DNA of 64,000 bases from Casuarina equisetifolia (lineage: Eukaryota > Streptophyta > Magnoliopsida > Fagales > Casuarinaceae): the NCBI GenBank assembly GCA_028551475.1, contig CM052359.1, forward strand, positions 15,811,583-15,875,582. The letters run 5' to 3'. The notes beneath the pieces were generated by a model. It saw only the letters and a list, made by a program, of their open reading frames with translations, was not told the origin of the DNA and searched no databases. Position numbers and translations under genes: made by a program. Below are positions 47,058 to 59,270 of this stretch, piece by piece. How positions within the stretch are numbered: position 1 is the stretch's first letter; the number at the start of each line of letters is the position of its first letter.

Positions 47058-48360
47058 TGCTAAGTATAATGGTCAACCAAGAAAGGGTGGAGGGGGAGGG
47101 GGGTGTTATCTAGGAAGATGTCTATCAATCCGTTTTTATACACCCATAATAAATTCACATAATGCACAAAGTATGAATATAAGCAACAAGTCAAAGTAAT
47201 CATAAACAACAAGCATAGACACAAATTTTCCATTATGGTTCGGCCCTTACACCTATTTCCACCATCTTCTTCTTTCCACTCAACCAATTGAAGTCCACTT
47301 TACTCATTGATTAGGAGAAAACTTTCTCCTAATCAAAGAAATTACACAAGTCACAGGTTACAATCAAAGGTTGACTAAACCTTGTTACAAAAGCAAATCC
47401 CCAAATGATGTATAATTTATAAAGAATTTTGCTAATAAGAAAGCTTATCTAAGATATGGAATACAAATCCAAGCTCTAATCATAAAACCCCTAAATTTAA
47501 GCATATTATGGTTTTGGATTTACACCATAATTTATATGCAAATAATAATCAAAATTCAATCAACACATAAATGAGTGTATAAATGAATATGAACTCACAA
47601 GAATATGATTTACAAAGAATTTCATCAATGCTTCTTCACAAAACCATAATGTAGAACTCAATCTTGATTTCTCAATTTGATATTTCAATAATCTTATAAA
47701 ACCCTTTTATATAAGATTCAAAACAATAGAAGCTGATTTGAGGTTTATGTCAAACCTGACAACAACAAAGACTTTTTCCCATTAAGAAAGTAGGATGATT
47801 CCATCACTTAAGGTTTCAAATCAACTTGTAATCATCACATGGTCATTTCAAGGTGCTTTTCTAACATTTGATCAACTTTTCTACAAATCTTCTTGTTGGG
47901 AGAGTGGATGTGCAACTGTAGAGAAAGGATGACTTCTCTCATTAACTTGAAAAGAATGGAGATTAAGGCTTCTATATGTGCAAGACACATTTTGAGACTT
48001 AAGCCTTGGTTAAACGACACCATTTCGGTGAGTGCAACGCATTCTTAATTAAAGACTTCACCAAGCTTGTGAGTTTTGTGCCTAGGGTCAGTATTTGTTT
48101 CATGGGCTCAAACCATAGGTCATACAAACAATATGGTATTTATCTATCCACATTTAATTCATGGTTATATATTATAAGAAGAATTTGCATATTATTACCT
48201 CTCATTCTCAAATATGCACATCAAATCATTCAAGTGGTGGCCAATCACTTAAAAGCATTAAGCACAATAATATATGACTCGTATAAATAAAATATCTTAT
48301 AAATCACAGAAACTTATAAAATTCACATTATCATAGTTAGGTTACATTGTTGCTCTAACA
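47058..48360 (-). repeat. LTR family copy 3, reverse strand, inserted in the copia relic
   Basis: On the reverse strand it starts TGTTAGAGCAACAATG (from 48360). Near the left edge it keeps the family 3' signature (GGTTAACC-like sequence, C-run complement, CACTCAACCAATTGAAGTCC and the TAGGAGAAAACTTTCTCC box). The conserved middle (CCAAGCTCTAATCATAAAACCCC, TGGTTTTGGATTTAC) aligns with copies 4 and 5. The AT inverted repeat of the other copies is not found. The left end is eroded, and flanking bases (AGTGA against AAAGA) do not give a clear target duplication. No internal region of its own is attached. Confidence 0.65.
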
Positions 48361-49015
48361 AAAGAAAATTAAAAAATAATGAAATAATAAACCAAAACCA
48401 TGGTAGAAATTAAACAAAGCATTTTAAATAAAAAAACAAGAAAGTTGTCACCATACTATCTTCTCTTCAAGAATTTTTTACAATATTTCTACAAATCAAA
48501 CCAAAATCAAGGATCGTATAACGTAAAGGTAAGGTGTCGTGCCTTTCCTTTTTCTTTTTCTTTGGTTTATCTTTTTCTCTCTACTTTTCCTCTTCTTTTT
48601 TTTTTCTCTTATGCGACGCCTCAAAATTCATGTTCTTCTCCCTTTTGTTGTTTTATGCAGCATGCCCTATTGTTCTCTTCTCACAATGCACACTTCTCTT
48701 TTTTCTTTTGACTTTCTTATCCTTCTATTTTGTCCTTTTTATGCCTCCTTTGTTTGTCTTCTTGTGTTTTTCTATTCCAACGCTTATCCTTCTTTTCTTT
48801 TTCTTTTTCTTTTATTTTCTTTTCATGCTCTTTTGAGACTTCCTACATAAACAATAAAAAAATTTTATACATATAAGAAAGTTAAAGTGTTGTCCCATAA
48901 AAATGAATTATTTGTTCCCTAAAATAATCAAAATAACTCTATAAAAAAAATTTCAAGACCCCCAAACTTAACATTTTGTTGGTCCTCAAGCAAAAGCAAT
49001 AAACAACATATATTT
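48361..49015. other. low-complexity pyrimidine-rich spacer
   Basis: From about 48530 to 48850 the forward strand is almost all T and C (TTTCTTTTTC-type). It opens overlapping long frames of F, L and S that are not genes. On the reverse strand near 48956-48985, CAACAAAATGTTAAGTTTGGGGG resembles the 3' end of Athila-type elements, as also seen at 59480; this is a fragment at best. Confidence 0.5.
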
Positions 49016-49019
49016 TTGA

Positions 49020-49510
49020 CAAATTGCCTTCCATGAGATTCTCCCATAATTGCTCAAATTATGAGATATTCATCATTAGAAACAACCTTACCAACACTGT
49101 TGAGCTTGTTGACCATAACATTAATCTCCTTAAGGAATTAATACACCAAACGGTGACCTTTGGTGACCATTTAAAGCTAAAGACAGAGGCCAAAGGTATA
49201 ATCACAGCTTTAGGTAGCAAACTCAATAGCTAGGGCATGCGATACATCAATGGAGGTCACTTGTTTCATTAGATCATTGACAATGGCATTGGAGTAGGTG
49301 TTTAGTAGAACGTCCATAGTAGTTTGATCTTGTTTGAGCCACTTAAGGTAGTTAGGGTTAATGACTTAAAAAATCAAGCCACCAACATTGGTGATAGTAG
49401 CAAATTCAGTAAGGGTAGAGGATTAAGCGTTCAATGATGGGAAGTAGTTCCATGGCATGTAGATAAGGCAAAATGTTGGTCTTCTAGACCAAGTAGTAGG
49501 GACCTTTGAA
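49020..49510 (-). pseudogene. copia gag fragment, reverse strand
   Basis: On the reverse strand a broken frame reads KTNILPYLHAMELLP (about 49450-49490), then NYLKWLKQDQTTMDVLLNTY (about 49290-49350) and ALAIEFAT (about 49215). This is the pattern of the copia UBN2-type gag (W-x-x-Q-D ... L ... W). Near 49080-49110 LNSVGKVVSNDEY matches the end of that domain. It is probably the 5' part of the same element as 43730-46624, since both are reversed and lie in the expected order, with LTR copy 3 between them. Confidence 0.62.
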
Positions 49511-50600
49511 GTGCATGGTGGTCATTAGAATCAAGATGTCACTAGAGGTTACAAAGGTCGTAGGTTGGGGGGGAGTAAAATCAAATTAAGCTAAGTCCAT
49601 ATGTATATATACAAATTCGTCATGAATATAATGTGTTATTCGTCTTTGTGTGATCAATGACTAGTCTCCTCGAAAATGCCAAATATGATTAAAAAGCATA
49701 TGATGATCAGCAAATTGCTAGAGCTCAGCTTTTCTTGACCATGTCTTTGGCATAATAATCAATGCAATGAGTAGGACAACCAATAGGTCCAAAGGATGAT
49801 TATTATAACCCTATGGAAAGCAAACTTCAGAGATAATCAACCTTCCTAGTTGCACTAATAATAATCTCCCAAAGAACAAGGCAAATACTTTAATAAGATA
49901 GGCATATCAAATATTGTCAGCTCAACAAGTGAATTCTAGATATGAGTATCTTCTAGTTAAAAAAATAATGAGGCATCAACCTATCAACTAAGGCAAGAAA
50001 GCTACAAATCATATGCATCAACCACTTTTAAAGGAGACTCATTGGGCCACCATACTCCTTTTGAAGTCTAGAAATAGGTTTGCCCATCACAGCTTATCAA
50101 GCCAAGGACGAGTTTTTCATCCTGCACATGGCCGTACCCTTTTTTATGGAGACCATTCTACTCAAGAGTGTTGAAGAAATGTCAATCAATGATGATGAAC
50201 CTCCACAAAAATTATCATCAAAGATAACCCTTTGGCTTGTAGAGTCTTCTCTACCAATAGGTTCAATTTTATTAACCAATATCAACTTATTCCTTAAATC
50301 TTCATCACACGATTCAAGAAGTAGAGAACGAACTCAAAAGACTAATATCAATTTCTCATCTATAGAGGATGCTTCTAGATTATGACTTCTAACTACTTGA
50401 AAGTTTTCAGGGAAAAATTTTCTGCTTTGTTAGGCATAATAGCTTTTCTTATCCCCATGAAGATTAATATGGATGTTGAATGTGTATGTCACCAAAAATT
50501 ACACTATACTTCCAGAAACTTAAAAATTTGTCATATGTATATTATCACCAATTGAATCACCAAGTTTTCATAAAAAAAAATTATATATTGCTAACTACTA
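49511..50600. other. non-coding spacer
   Basis: I find no recognisable domain. A 101-codon forward ORF (50080-50385) has no family I know and lies in repeat-rich DNA. GTTGGGGGGGAG occurs near 49564. Confidence 0.4.
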
Positions 50601-50986
50601 TTTTAAGATTTAATGGTTAAATCTTGGATTTGTTGTTACAAGATTGTTCTTCAATTTTAATTGTGACTTGGAAACGGTCTTCATTTAAAGGAGCTCTATG
50701 CTTCTTTTTACTATAAGTAGATTGACTTGTCAAGGATGTCACTTTTACAAAGGAAGCCTATTAATGACTATCTAGTTGCTAATATACTACCACTATAGGA
50801 ATTGACATATTCCTTGTATATTCTATACAATCTTTCTTTGTAATATTTGTAATTGTAGTTGTTCCATATTTCATTTATAACCTAGGTCTAGTACTACAAA
50901 TGCTAAATTGTAAAGTTAATTATCTCAATATACAATAATTATTCCCACAATCTCTCTGGCTTTCTTCATCCTTTCACTTTCTTACA
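50600..50986 (+). repeat. 3' part of a 5' LTR of a forward copia element
   Basis: The end CTTTCACTTTCTTACA is directly followed by TGGTATC, the start of the primer-binding site common in plant copia elements. The sequence before it is a non-coding AT-rich leader with TTGTATATTC near 50813. The left end is not determined. Confidence 0.5.
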
Positions 50987-50993
50987 TGGTATC
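50987..50993 (+). other. primer-binding site split by a solo LTR
   Basis: TGGTATC (initiator-Met tRNA complement) stands here. The rest of the site (CAAAGTC) continues at 52620 after the inserted LTR and the duplicated GTATC. Confidence 0.7.
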
Positions 50994-52614
50994 TGTTGCA
51001 AAATAGGGTTTTGTTGTGACTGAAAATATTTTCTTATAAATATCAATTCTCAAATTATGTTTTTCTAAATGTGCAAAAAGAAAAACTATAGGAAGTAAAA
51101 GGTGTACAAATTATAATATCAATTAATGATATTATAAAGTAACCGGGTTCCCACATTTCTTCATAAAATATATTCTAAAAGCCTTTGTGACATATATTCA
51201 AATAAATGTTGATTATTTGAATATATTGATTATTTAAATATTTCTTCAAGAAATATAAAATATACTTGAATGCATTTTTTCTTAAGAATATGATACTTGG
51301 TTTGGTGAAATTGTAGGAACAATATATTTGCTTAAATTCAATATATGCAATACATTATAAATGTATTGATGTTGGACCATGTATTGATATTGGACCGTGT
51401 TGATATTGGACCGGATATACATGTTGAATATATGTTATTATTGTATTGGACTTTTGTTGTTGGACTGTGAGAATATAGGTGCGGCCCAAGTTCACGTCAA
51501 CCTGCCTGATCTCGTTCCTATTACGGTGTCGTCTTGATCATTATCAAAGGCTTCTTGTTACAGTGTTGTATTGATCACATCAGAAGCTTCCTTGATACGC
51601 TTATTGGCTACAATGTCATCTCACTTAAGGGCACATAAAAGATGATTATCTCTCAAAGGTTATGCCCTAGCCGCTTCAGTCTCTCCCCGACGTTGCCTTC
51701 GTTTCTCTCAAGCGCCGAAGCTTCAACGGGATGAATTTAGAGGAGACAGGCTGTCAGAACGGTCAGATTTTGAATCAAAAGGTGGAAATGAGGCTGATTT
51801 GATGGAAAGCCTACTATTCCTAATGGGAAGAAGGCTACGGTTCAGGTTTGACTCAAAAAGAAAACCCTAGATCTACTTCTATATAAATAGATGTGCACGT
51901 GAAGGTTTTAGACGGATGATTGATCTTTATCTTGAAGCATTCTCTTTGTGAAGATACTCTACTCAGCTTACTTACCATTTGATTTAAGTTTATACATCAT
52001 TTGATGGTTCATAAGCTTTTGGTGATATTCAACTATTCGGTTTAATCTTTGATAATATTATCAATCATAGCTTGTATAACATTATTTATGTGCTGATTTC
52101 ACTTATAAACATTTTATGCACATAAATCTTGTGGAAAATTTGAAACCCTAATTTCTCCAAATTGGGGATTTCGCGATAGAAGCTTTGTATCTTGATATAT
52201 TTGTTTGAATAGCTCCTATGATAAGCAATATCCCATAAACTAACATATTATTTGGGGATTTGTTATTGTATATGATCTTTTGATCATTATTTGTATTCAG
52301 ACTTAATAATTCCTTTAAGAAGGAATTATTTGGATTAGGGAAAACCTATTCTCCTAATCAGGTTGAGTAAAGGTGACTTCAATCGATTGGATTGAAGGAG
52401 AAGAGGGTGGACGTAGGACTCTAGGTAGAGTGCCGAACCACCGTGGTAAATTGGGTGTTGATTCTCTTGCTCTCTATTTGATTAAATATTTCTGCTTAAT
52501 TGCATCTTATTATATAAATTGCTAAAGTAATTGATTAGAATTTTTTTTTCTTAAAAAATAGTTTGGTACAAGAACAATTCAACCCCCCTTCTTGTTAAGC
52601 CATAAAACCCAACA
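50994..52614 (+). repeat. solo LTR with target duplication GTATC (LTR family copy 2)
   Basis: It starts TGTTGCAAAAT and ends CCATAAAACCCAACA, so its ends are TGTTG/CAACA. It is flanked by a perfect 5-bp duplication GTATC (50989-50993 and 52615-52619). Length is 1621 bp. It has the AT inverted repeat at 51111-51137, a variable repeat zone with TATTGATATTGGACCGTG units (51357-51420), a TATA box at 51882, and the conserved 3' part GAAGGAGAAGAGGGTGGACG. No internal region is present, so an LTR-LTR recombination removed it. Confidence 0.93.
51882..51889 (+). promoter_or_regulatory. TATA box of LTR copy 2
   Basis: TATAAATA, at the place equivalent to the TATA box of LTR copy 1. It may be able to start transcription, but only position and motif support this. 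Confidence 0.5.
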
Positions 52615-53051
52615 GTATCCAAAGTCTTTTTTCCTTGAGAACTCAAACCACTTCTACCTTTCATTTGTTTCCGAACCATCATTTGGAGATTGTTGCTACT
52701 TTTTATTTTTTTTCCCGCCTCATCCATTCGTAAAGCCATGTCTCATTTTTCCAATTCACTTCCTACACGACGTTGCATCTCCATATAACGTCACTCCACT
52801 ATACAACATCATCTCTTATAAAACCCATTTTTTTCCCATTCATTTCTTGCACAATGTTGCATCTCCGTATAATGTCACTTTGCTATACAATGTTATCCCA
52901 CTTAACCCCCATTTTTCCTACATTTCCTCAATTGCCCTCACCCCACAACATTACTTCCTAAATTACCTTCACCATTTTCCCTAATTCAAAACCCTAACCC
53001 TACCCTTAATTGATATTGCATCTTTCTTGATTTTTGTTACCATCAACTAAA

Positions 53052-54265
53052 ATGACCACCTAGAACACCAATTCCACACCCTCTTTGAGCCCTAGTGTCA
53101 TTGCAACCATTCCATCGGCAACTTAAGACCCATATTTTCTCTCTCCCATGGATCTTCAAACAAGGAGAATTGTCTCCTCTAAGCTCACTGGCAAGACAAA
53201 CTAGAAGGTTTGGAGTAACCAAGTCTAGACTGTCTTTCTCACCTAGAATGAGATGGCTTCTTAATTGGCAAACTACCCCAGCCTATTGGCAATGGAGAAG
53301 AATGCACCTTAATGGGATCAATGCCATGCCATTATTAAGACGTGGCTCACCCATTTGGTCTACCATTCCCTGGAATCAATGTTTTCTTAGCTCACCATTG
53401 TGGAAATTTCAAGCACATTGAAGGATAGCTATGATCGATTCACTAGCACCTAAAAATTCTTCATTCAACAGGCCATTGGCGACCTCACCCTTAATACTGG
53501 TGGCTTTGGATTTGATCTCGCTACCTTTTATATTTATGTGAAGAATCTTTAGAGTGATCTAAACACACATCAACCTCCAATTTGTTGCAAATAAGGCCAC
53601 CATGAATGCAACATCAACTCGTAGCTCCAATCACATAAAGTAAAGAATGGTGTGATGAAATTCCTATTGTCTCTCTTAAAGGAATTTTAGACATTTTTTT
53701 CAAACATCTTGTCCAAAATAGAGCTTCCTTCTCTTGAGAAGCTTCATGCCCTTGCCAGACAAGACCTCCATTAATGTACTTTCACCAATGGTTGTCTTTG
53801 GCACCTGCAATGGCAATGCCTTTTCTACATAACAAACCTTACCTCATTAGCATGGGTTAAGCAAACCTCTGCACGGCCTTCTCATGTGAGCAAAAGATGG
53901 GTTGCTGAGCCCATAACCCTTCTCTTATTATGTTAGGTCAAGTGGACCCAACTTAATCAACAACTCACATGGGCCTTCTAGATAGTGCCCAATGTGCAAT
54001 CATTGTAAGAAGCCTAACCAAGTTAGAGAGACCCACTTCTTTCTTATGAACTACCTTTTTAATTGGAAGCTCAAACACAAAGGCTCCTCTAAGAAGAAGC
54101 CTTTTACTCCTAGGCCTAGCTCGTAATGTTTCCATCACTAGCCCATCTTCTCTTGCTAGGTTTGAGCCTCCTAATCCTTTTGGATTTAGGCTTTAATTCT
54201 CACCCTTGGAGTCCAATAATGGGCCCACTTATTTTAGTAACCCAATTCCTTATCCCAATGTAGGT
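53052..54265 (+). pseudogene. copia gag (UBN2 type) with zinc-finger-like end
   Basis: The frame opens with ATG ACC ACC TAG at 53052, where TAG stands in place of CAG. It can be followed to about 54120 through more than twenty stops. The capsid domain reads KLTGKTN..VWSNQV (about 53178-53225), then WDQCHAIIKTWLTHLVYHSL (about 53309-53368), then IGDLTLNTGG and YVKNL-DLNTHQPPICC (to about 53590). A decayed zinc-binding end reads CNHCKKPNQVRETH near 53995-54035. Most stops are TAG or TAA at CAG/CAA or at TGG positions, the signature of cytosine deamination. The element ends abruptly near 54270 without pol. Confidence 0.72.
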
Positions 54266-54269
54266 TTGT

Positions 54270-57200
54270 TGGACTCCTTTACTTTTAGCAAATAACTCTA
54301 TATTTTATAGGGTTATTGTTATTATTTTAGATAATATTTAATATAATTTTTATTAATTTATATTTGTATTTAATTATATTCATATATCTATTATTATTTT
54401 ATGTAACAATCCAAAATAGAGAAAAAAAATGAAAGAAAAGTAGCATCAAACCATGCAAAAGAAGAGTTCTTATCATATATGGAAGAGGAAAATAGAACAA
54501 GTGGGCCGTGCAGCGAGGAAAAAAAGAACTAATTGTTGGGTTGTGTGAAACAGAGTGAAAAAATGGGGGAACCAGGAGAGAGAAGATAGAGAAAAGAAAG
54601 GGGAAAGGAGAGATCGGTCGTGCGACAGCAGACCGACCCTCTTTGGCCTTGGACCCATTCAAAATCTGAGACATTTTTTAGTTTTAAAGAGTGTACCCAG
54701 CCGTCCACCCACTTCTGTGCAAATTCCAGTAGTGGAAGAGCTCTTTTCTAGCAGAAATAAGCCTTTTCCATTCAAGGTATCTTCTTTGTCAGATCTGTAC
54801 ACTTGTGAGGTGAATCAGCGTAGTTTCTAGGTAGATTGGCAATCTAGACATCTCTATCAACCAGATTCCGGTATTCTATGAGGAGAAGTGGTGGCGCATG
54901 GTGGTGTACAGTGGTGTGTGGAGTTAGTGCGTGACGGTGCATTTCAAAGTGCTTTCTTCACATGACAATTTCTGAAGCTCTTTCTTTGTTTGGAGGTTTT
55001 GCAAACACATTTTAAAGGAAGGAGAACTTGGTGACAACATTAATTTTTCTCCAATCTAAGATGTTTTGTGCAATTTGTAGTATTATTCTTGTTGTTTAAT
55101 CTATGAACTAAATTATTTTTGTTAAAGCTAAGATGTAGCCTAATAAGGATGTTATGAGTTCATTAATGACATGTTATGCAAGATAAAATATTTATGTGAG
55201 TTGTACATTATTACCTTCAAAATGATTGAACAATTAATCATTATTTAATTGATCTGATGTGCATATTTGAGACCGATAGGAAAAAATGTGTAAATGTATC
55301 TTATAATGTACAACCATAAATTGAATATGGGTAGACATATACTATGTTGATTGTGTGGCTTAACTGGAATATTCATCAACTTTAATGCTCTTAGTTCATT
55401 CAATTCATGGGTAGACATACAGTAAATTAATGAGCTAAGTAGGTTCATTATGTCTAGACATATGATAGTAAATAAATTAGAAAATTCTACCATCTCATAA
55501 ATATTATTGTTGTTGGAAGCATTAAACTATTGGAATTCATATCTACTAACTATGGTGAAGTCAAATACTCTAGCATACTTTTCATATTTAATTAACTCTT
55601 TGGAAGTTGATTGCTTTAATGTAATTTCAATTTAGAACATCTTTCCATGATGATTTGTTAAATAAATTGTAGGACCAATTTACTATTAGTAATTAGTCAA
55701 GTTGATAATACTAATCCCTATAGGACAATACTCAATCTCATCATTATATTACTTGTTTAACATGTATATTTGCATGTAGAATTTTACTGAATATTAGCCC
55801 TAGTGATAACTTTATTTTGTATAGGATTATGTTAACTACTTTAGACATTATATACTATAATATTTGTTAAAAATATATTTGCATTTATTTGTATTTATGC
55901 AAGTTTTGTTTGTTCTTGCAGCAAACCCCCCCAAAAAAAAGGAAATGAAGCAAAACATTGAAAAAATAGAAAGAAAAATATAGAAAAAGGAGGTAACAAG
56001 CTATTGTTGACAAGTTAGGAAAGTGAAAGAAAAAAAGGTCTTAAATTGTGTGAGTAAAAGATAAAAAGGAAAAAGGACGAACAAGAAGAAAGAGAAAAAT
56101 AGAGAAAGAGAAAGGAGTCAAGCATATTATCGGGTTGCAAGGAAGTTAGAGAGAGCAACTTCACTGGAAAAGTAGAGCCCACGCCTGATTACGCAGGACT
56201 TTGAAAGCACTAGACGATTGTCCGAACACTGACCATCTTCTATTCTTTTTTGGTGAAGGCAAACATTGTCTGACCATATTTGTAGCCATTGGACTCCATT
56301 TTTTGGCAATTTCTGGTAAGGAAGGAACAAATCTAGTGATTAGTTGTGATTTCCAATTATTTTGCTGCAATTACGTGCAGTTTTGTGGTGATTTCCAATG
56401 AAGAATGGCTAACATCATCTAAGTTTTTTTTGTTAGATCTACATGTTTCTATGGCAGATTTGTATAATTTCTTTTCACATTAGCACTCTAGACACCTTCC
56501 TTTACACTCCCTAGCATTTTTTGTGAAGAACAACAATGGTGCATGGTGGCATACAATAGTGCGTAAGAGTGCATAGCGGCATGTGATGGTGGTGCATGTC
56601 AGCTTGTTTTCTTCCCCTTTTCAGACAACTTCTTTTACTCCCTCTAACGTGGAGACTTATGCAATGTTTCTGTGACTTAAGTACATTTTGGTGTTTTTAA
56701 TTTAGAGAATGTTTTGTTTAATTTCTTACACTACTTTAGTTTGTAGATATACCATATTTTAGTCTAGTTTGTTAGAATTATGATGTAACTTGATTACAAT
56801 GTTATGATTATGGTTTTTTTAAAAGATAATTTATTTATATGAAGTTGCATATTACTATGTTTAATACGTTTAAGTGATTAACTACTACTTAAATGATTTG
56901 ATTTCATGTTAGTGACTAATAGGAAATGACATGTAGTTGTTTAATGTAATATGCAACTATAGATTAATATAGATAAACATATACCACATGGTTTGCATGG
57001 CTTTAGGTGTAAACTAGAATATTCCTAAATCTTAATGCACTTAGTTCATTTCAATTCATATGTAAAGATATAATAAGTTAATGAGCTAAGTTTGTTATAC
57101 CTAGACATAGGATAATGAATAAATTAGGAAATTCCACCATCACATGAGTAGAATCAATTTTGTAAACATAAATGATCGACATTAGTACCTAATAGTTAAC

Positions 57201-57420
57201 TAAAATCTAATGTTCTAACATGTTTCATTTATCAAGTTTAGATTAAATTTAGTTATTTAATCCATGTTTTATCATTTTAACTTGCTAAATAAATTCTAAG
57301 AACAATTCACTATTAGTAATTAGTAGGCTTAGTAATCATCAATATCTATGGGGCGATATCTTACTCATCATTGTACAACTTATTTGATATATACACTTGC
57401 ATAAAGGATTTCACCAAACA
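54270..57420 (+). repeat. two diverged tandem copies of an Athila-type LTR/leader, about 1.5 kb each
   Basis: Landmarks recur in order about 1.6 kb apart: a purine-rich GAAAGAGAAAAATAGAG zone (54540-54620 and 56060-56120), a GGTGG..CATGGTGG..TACA(A/G)TGGTG zone (54885-54935 and 56540-56600), TTAATGAGCTAAGT (55426 and 57079), AATTAG.AAATTC.ACCATC (55475 and 57123), TACTATTAGTAATTAGT (55680 and 57310). The second copy ends next to the primer-binding site, so it is a 5' LTR. The first may be an LTR of another copy. Borders are approximate. Confidence 0.6.
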
Positions 57421-57426
57421 AGTTTT

Positions 57427-57448
57427 TGGTGTTGTTGTTGAGGATTGG
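57427..57448 (+). other. decayed Athila-type primer-binding site
   Basis: TGGTGTTGTTGTTGAGGATT lies just after the LTR-like segment. Athila-group gypsy elements have the tRNA-Asp-type site TGGCGCCGTTGCCGGGGATT here. All differences are C to T or G to A, so the site looks like the family site after deamination of methylated cytosines. Confidence 0.7.
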
Positions 57449-57574
57449 TTATTTTACTGCTAATTAATATTAATACTAAATAGCTTCTAAGTTTAATCTA
57501 GCTTTAGTCACCTTTATTTTATTTTCTTTTATTTTTCTTGTAAAAAAAAATTTTTGTTAAGCAACAAGGATGGA

Positions 57575-59270
57575 GAGAAATTATGGAACATGTAGACTCT
57601 TGAAAGACTATACTACACCAACATTTTGGAATGTCACATCAAGCTTTTAGAGGCCTTTAAGTCAAGCAAACCATTTTAAGATCAAGCTAGTATTTATCCA
57701 AATGCTTTAAAACTCGTTACAATTTAGTAGGCTACTAAACAATGATCCAAATGCTTACATTAAGGTTTTCCTTGAATTTTATGATATGATTAGATTTAAT
57801 GGAGTCATAGATGATGTTATCAGGTTAAGGCTATTTCCATTTTCTCTTAGAGATAAAGCTAAAAGTTGACTCTCTTCTCTTCCTAAAGGATGGATTACTA
57901 CATGGAATGATTTGGCTTAAAAATTTTTTGGTAAGTTCTTTCCTCTTGCAAAATTTGCAAAAATGCATAACAATATTACTACTTTTACGTAAATATATAA
58001 TGAATTATTGTATGAAGCTTGGGAAAGATTTAAAAAACTTATAAGGAGATGTCCACATCATGGACTACCCACATGGTTGTAGGTGCAAACTTTTTATGAT
58101 AGGTCTAGTACAAATCTTTGTTTTATAATGGATTCAGCTATAAGATGAGACTTGTACAACAAAACACTAGAAGAGGCATATAACCTTTTAGAGAAGATGG
58201 CATTCAATAGCTATCAATGATCTACTAAAAGGCTATTAATGCATCAAGCAAGTGAAGTCCATGAAGTAGATATCTTCACTACAATGTATGCATAATTAGA
58301 AGTGCTCAATAAGAATATGGATAACTTAAGTACTTGAGTTATGAGAATTTAGAGCAAAACATGTGAATTTTGTGACAGAGGACATGCAAGCACAAAATTC
58401 CAAGTAGGTAACCCTTATGCTAAACATAATGATTATGATAATTTTGTTAAGATCTTGAGCAAGTCACTCAATGATGCTTACTCTAAATACAATCCGAGAT
58501 GTGACAACCATAAAAAATTTTCATGGAGTAACCTAAATGAAATGAGAGTGCCATTAATATTCGAGCAAAAAGAAAAGGTAAAGGCTAACTTAGAGGACAT
58601 GATCAATGAGATGGCCACCACCACAGAGTGCTTTATAAAGAACATTGAAGCAATATTGAGCACAACAGAAAAGGCAAAGCCTAATTTAGAGGACATGTTC
58701 ACCAAGATAATACAGAATAATGAAATAAGATTTCAGAGACAAAAGCTTCAATCAAAAGATTAAAGGTGCACATGAGTCAATTAATTAGCATGATCTTGGA
58801 GAAAGAATAGGGTCTTTTTTCTAGCAACATGGAGAAAAGCCCTACAGATACCAGAAAGGCAATAACCTTAACAAGTGGCAAGCAAGTGGGAAAAGATGAC
58901 ATGAACAAGGAAAATTTCAAAGATATGGATAAGGAAGTCAATAGACAACCCAAGAAGGAACATAGGAGCAAACTTGTTATAGAAAATCCTATTCCCTTTA
59001 TGCCTCTAGCTCCATCTCCCTAAAGATTCCAACAACATGAAAGAGATAAGTAGTTTTCAAAATTCAATTATATATTTATAAAATTGCACATTGACATTCA
59101 TTATGCAAATGCTCTAATTCAAATACCTAGTTATGCTAAATCATTGAAAGAGATACTGGAGGACAAAAAGAAGTTAGAACTATATAAGACAATTGTGTTG
59201 ATTGAAGAATGCTCAACCATCATGCAACACAAGTTGTCTCTTAAATTGTTGGAATTCCATCCTCCTTAAG
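57575..59270 (+). pseudogene. Athila-type gypsy gag
   Basis: Decayed but long readable frames: LKDYTTPTFWNVT near 57599-57637, DPNAYIKVFLEFYDMIRFNG (57739-57800), RLFPFSLRDKAKS (57826-57865), LYEAWERFKKLIRRCPHHGL (58011-58067), the VQTFYDRSS region, and MNKTLEEAYNLLEKMAFNSY-like sequence (58160-58220). A zinc-knuckle remnant reads CEFCDRGHASTKFQVGNP (58357-58410; a cysteine is F). Then come an open 102-codon stretch (58455-58763) with NPRCDNHKKFSWSN and repeated KAKPNLEDM/KVKANLEDM units, and KAITLTSGKQV (58855-58890) near the protease start. The last part reads ANALIQIPSYAKSLKEIL (59107-59160). The family's capsid precursor, no longer intact. Protease, RT and integrase do not follow. Confidence 0.85.

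Noticed and set aside
48534..48850. Overlapping forward ORFs of 100-103 codons
   Set aside because: They are made of F, L, S and V from a T/C-rich low-complexity tract, and open in all three frames at once.
50080..50385. 101-codon forward ORF as a host gene
   Set aside because: No family recognised, no splice context, and it lies between retroelement relics. It is left unannotated.
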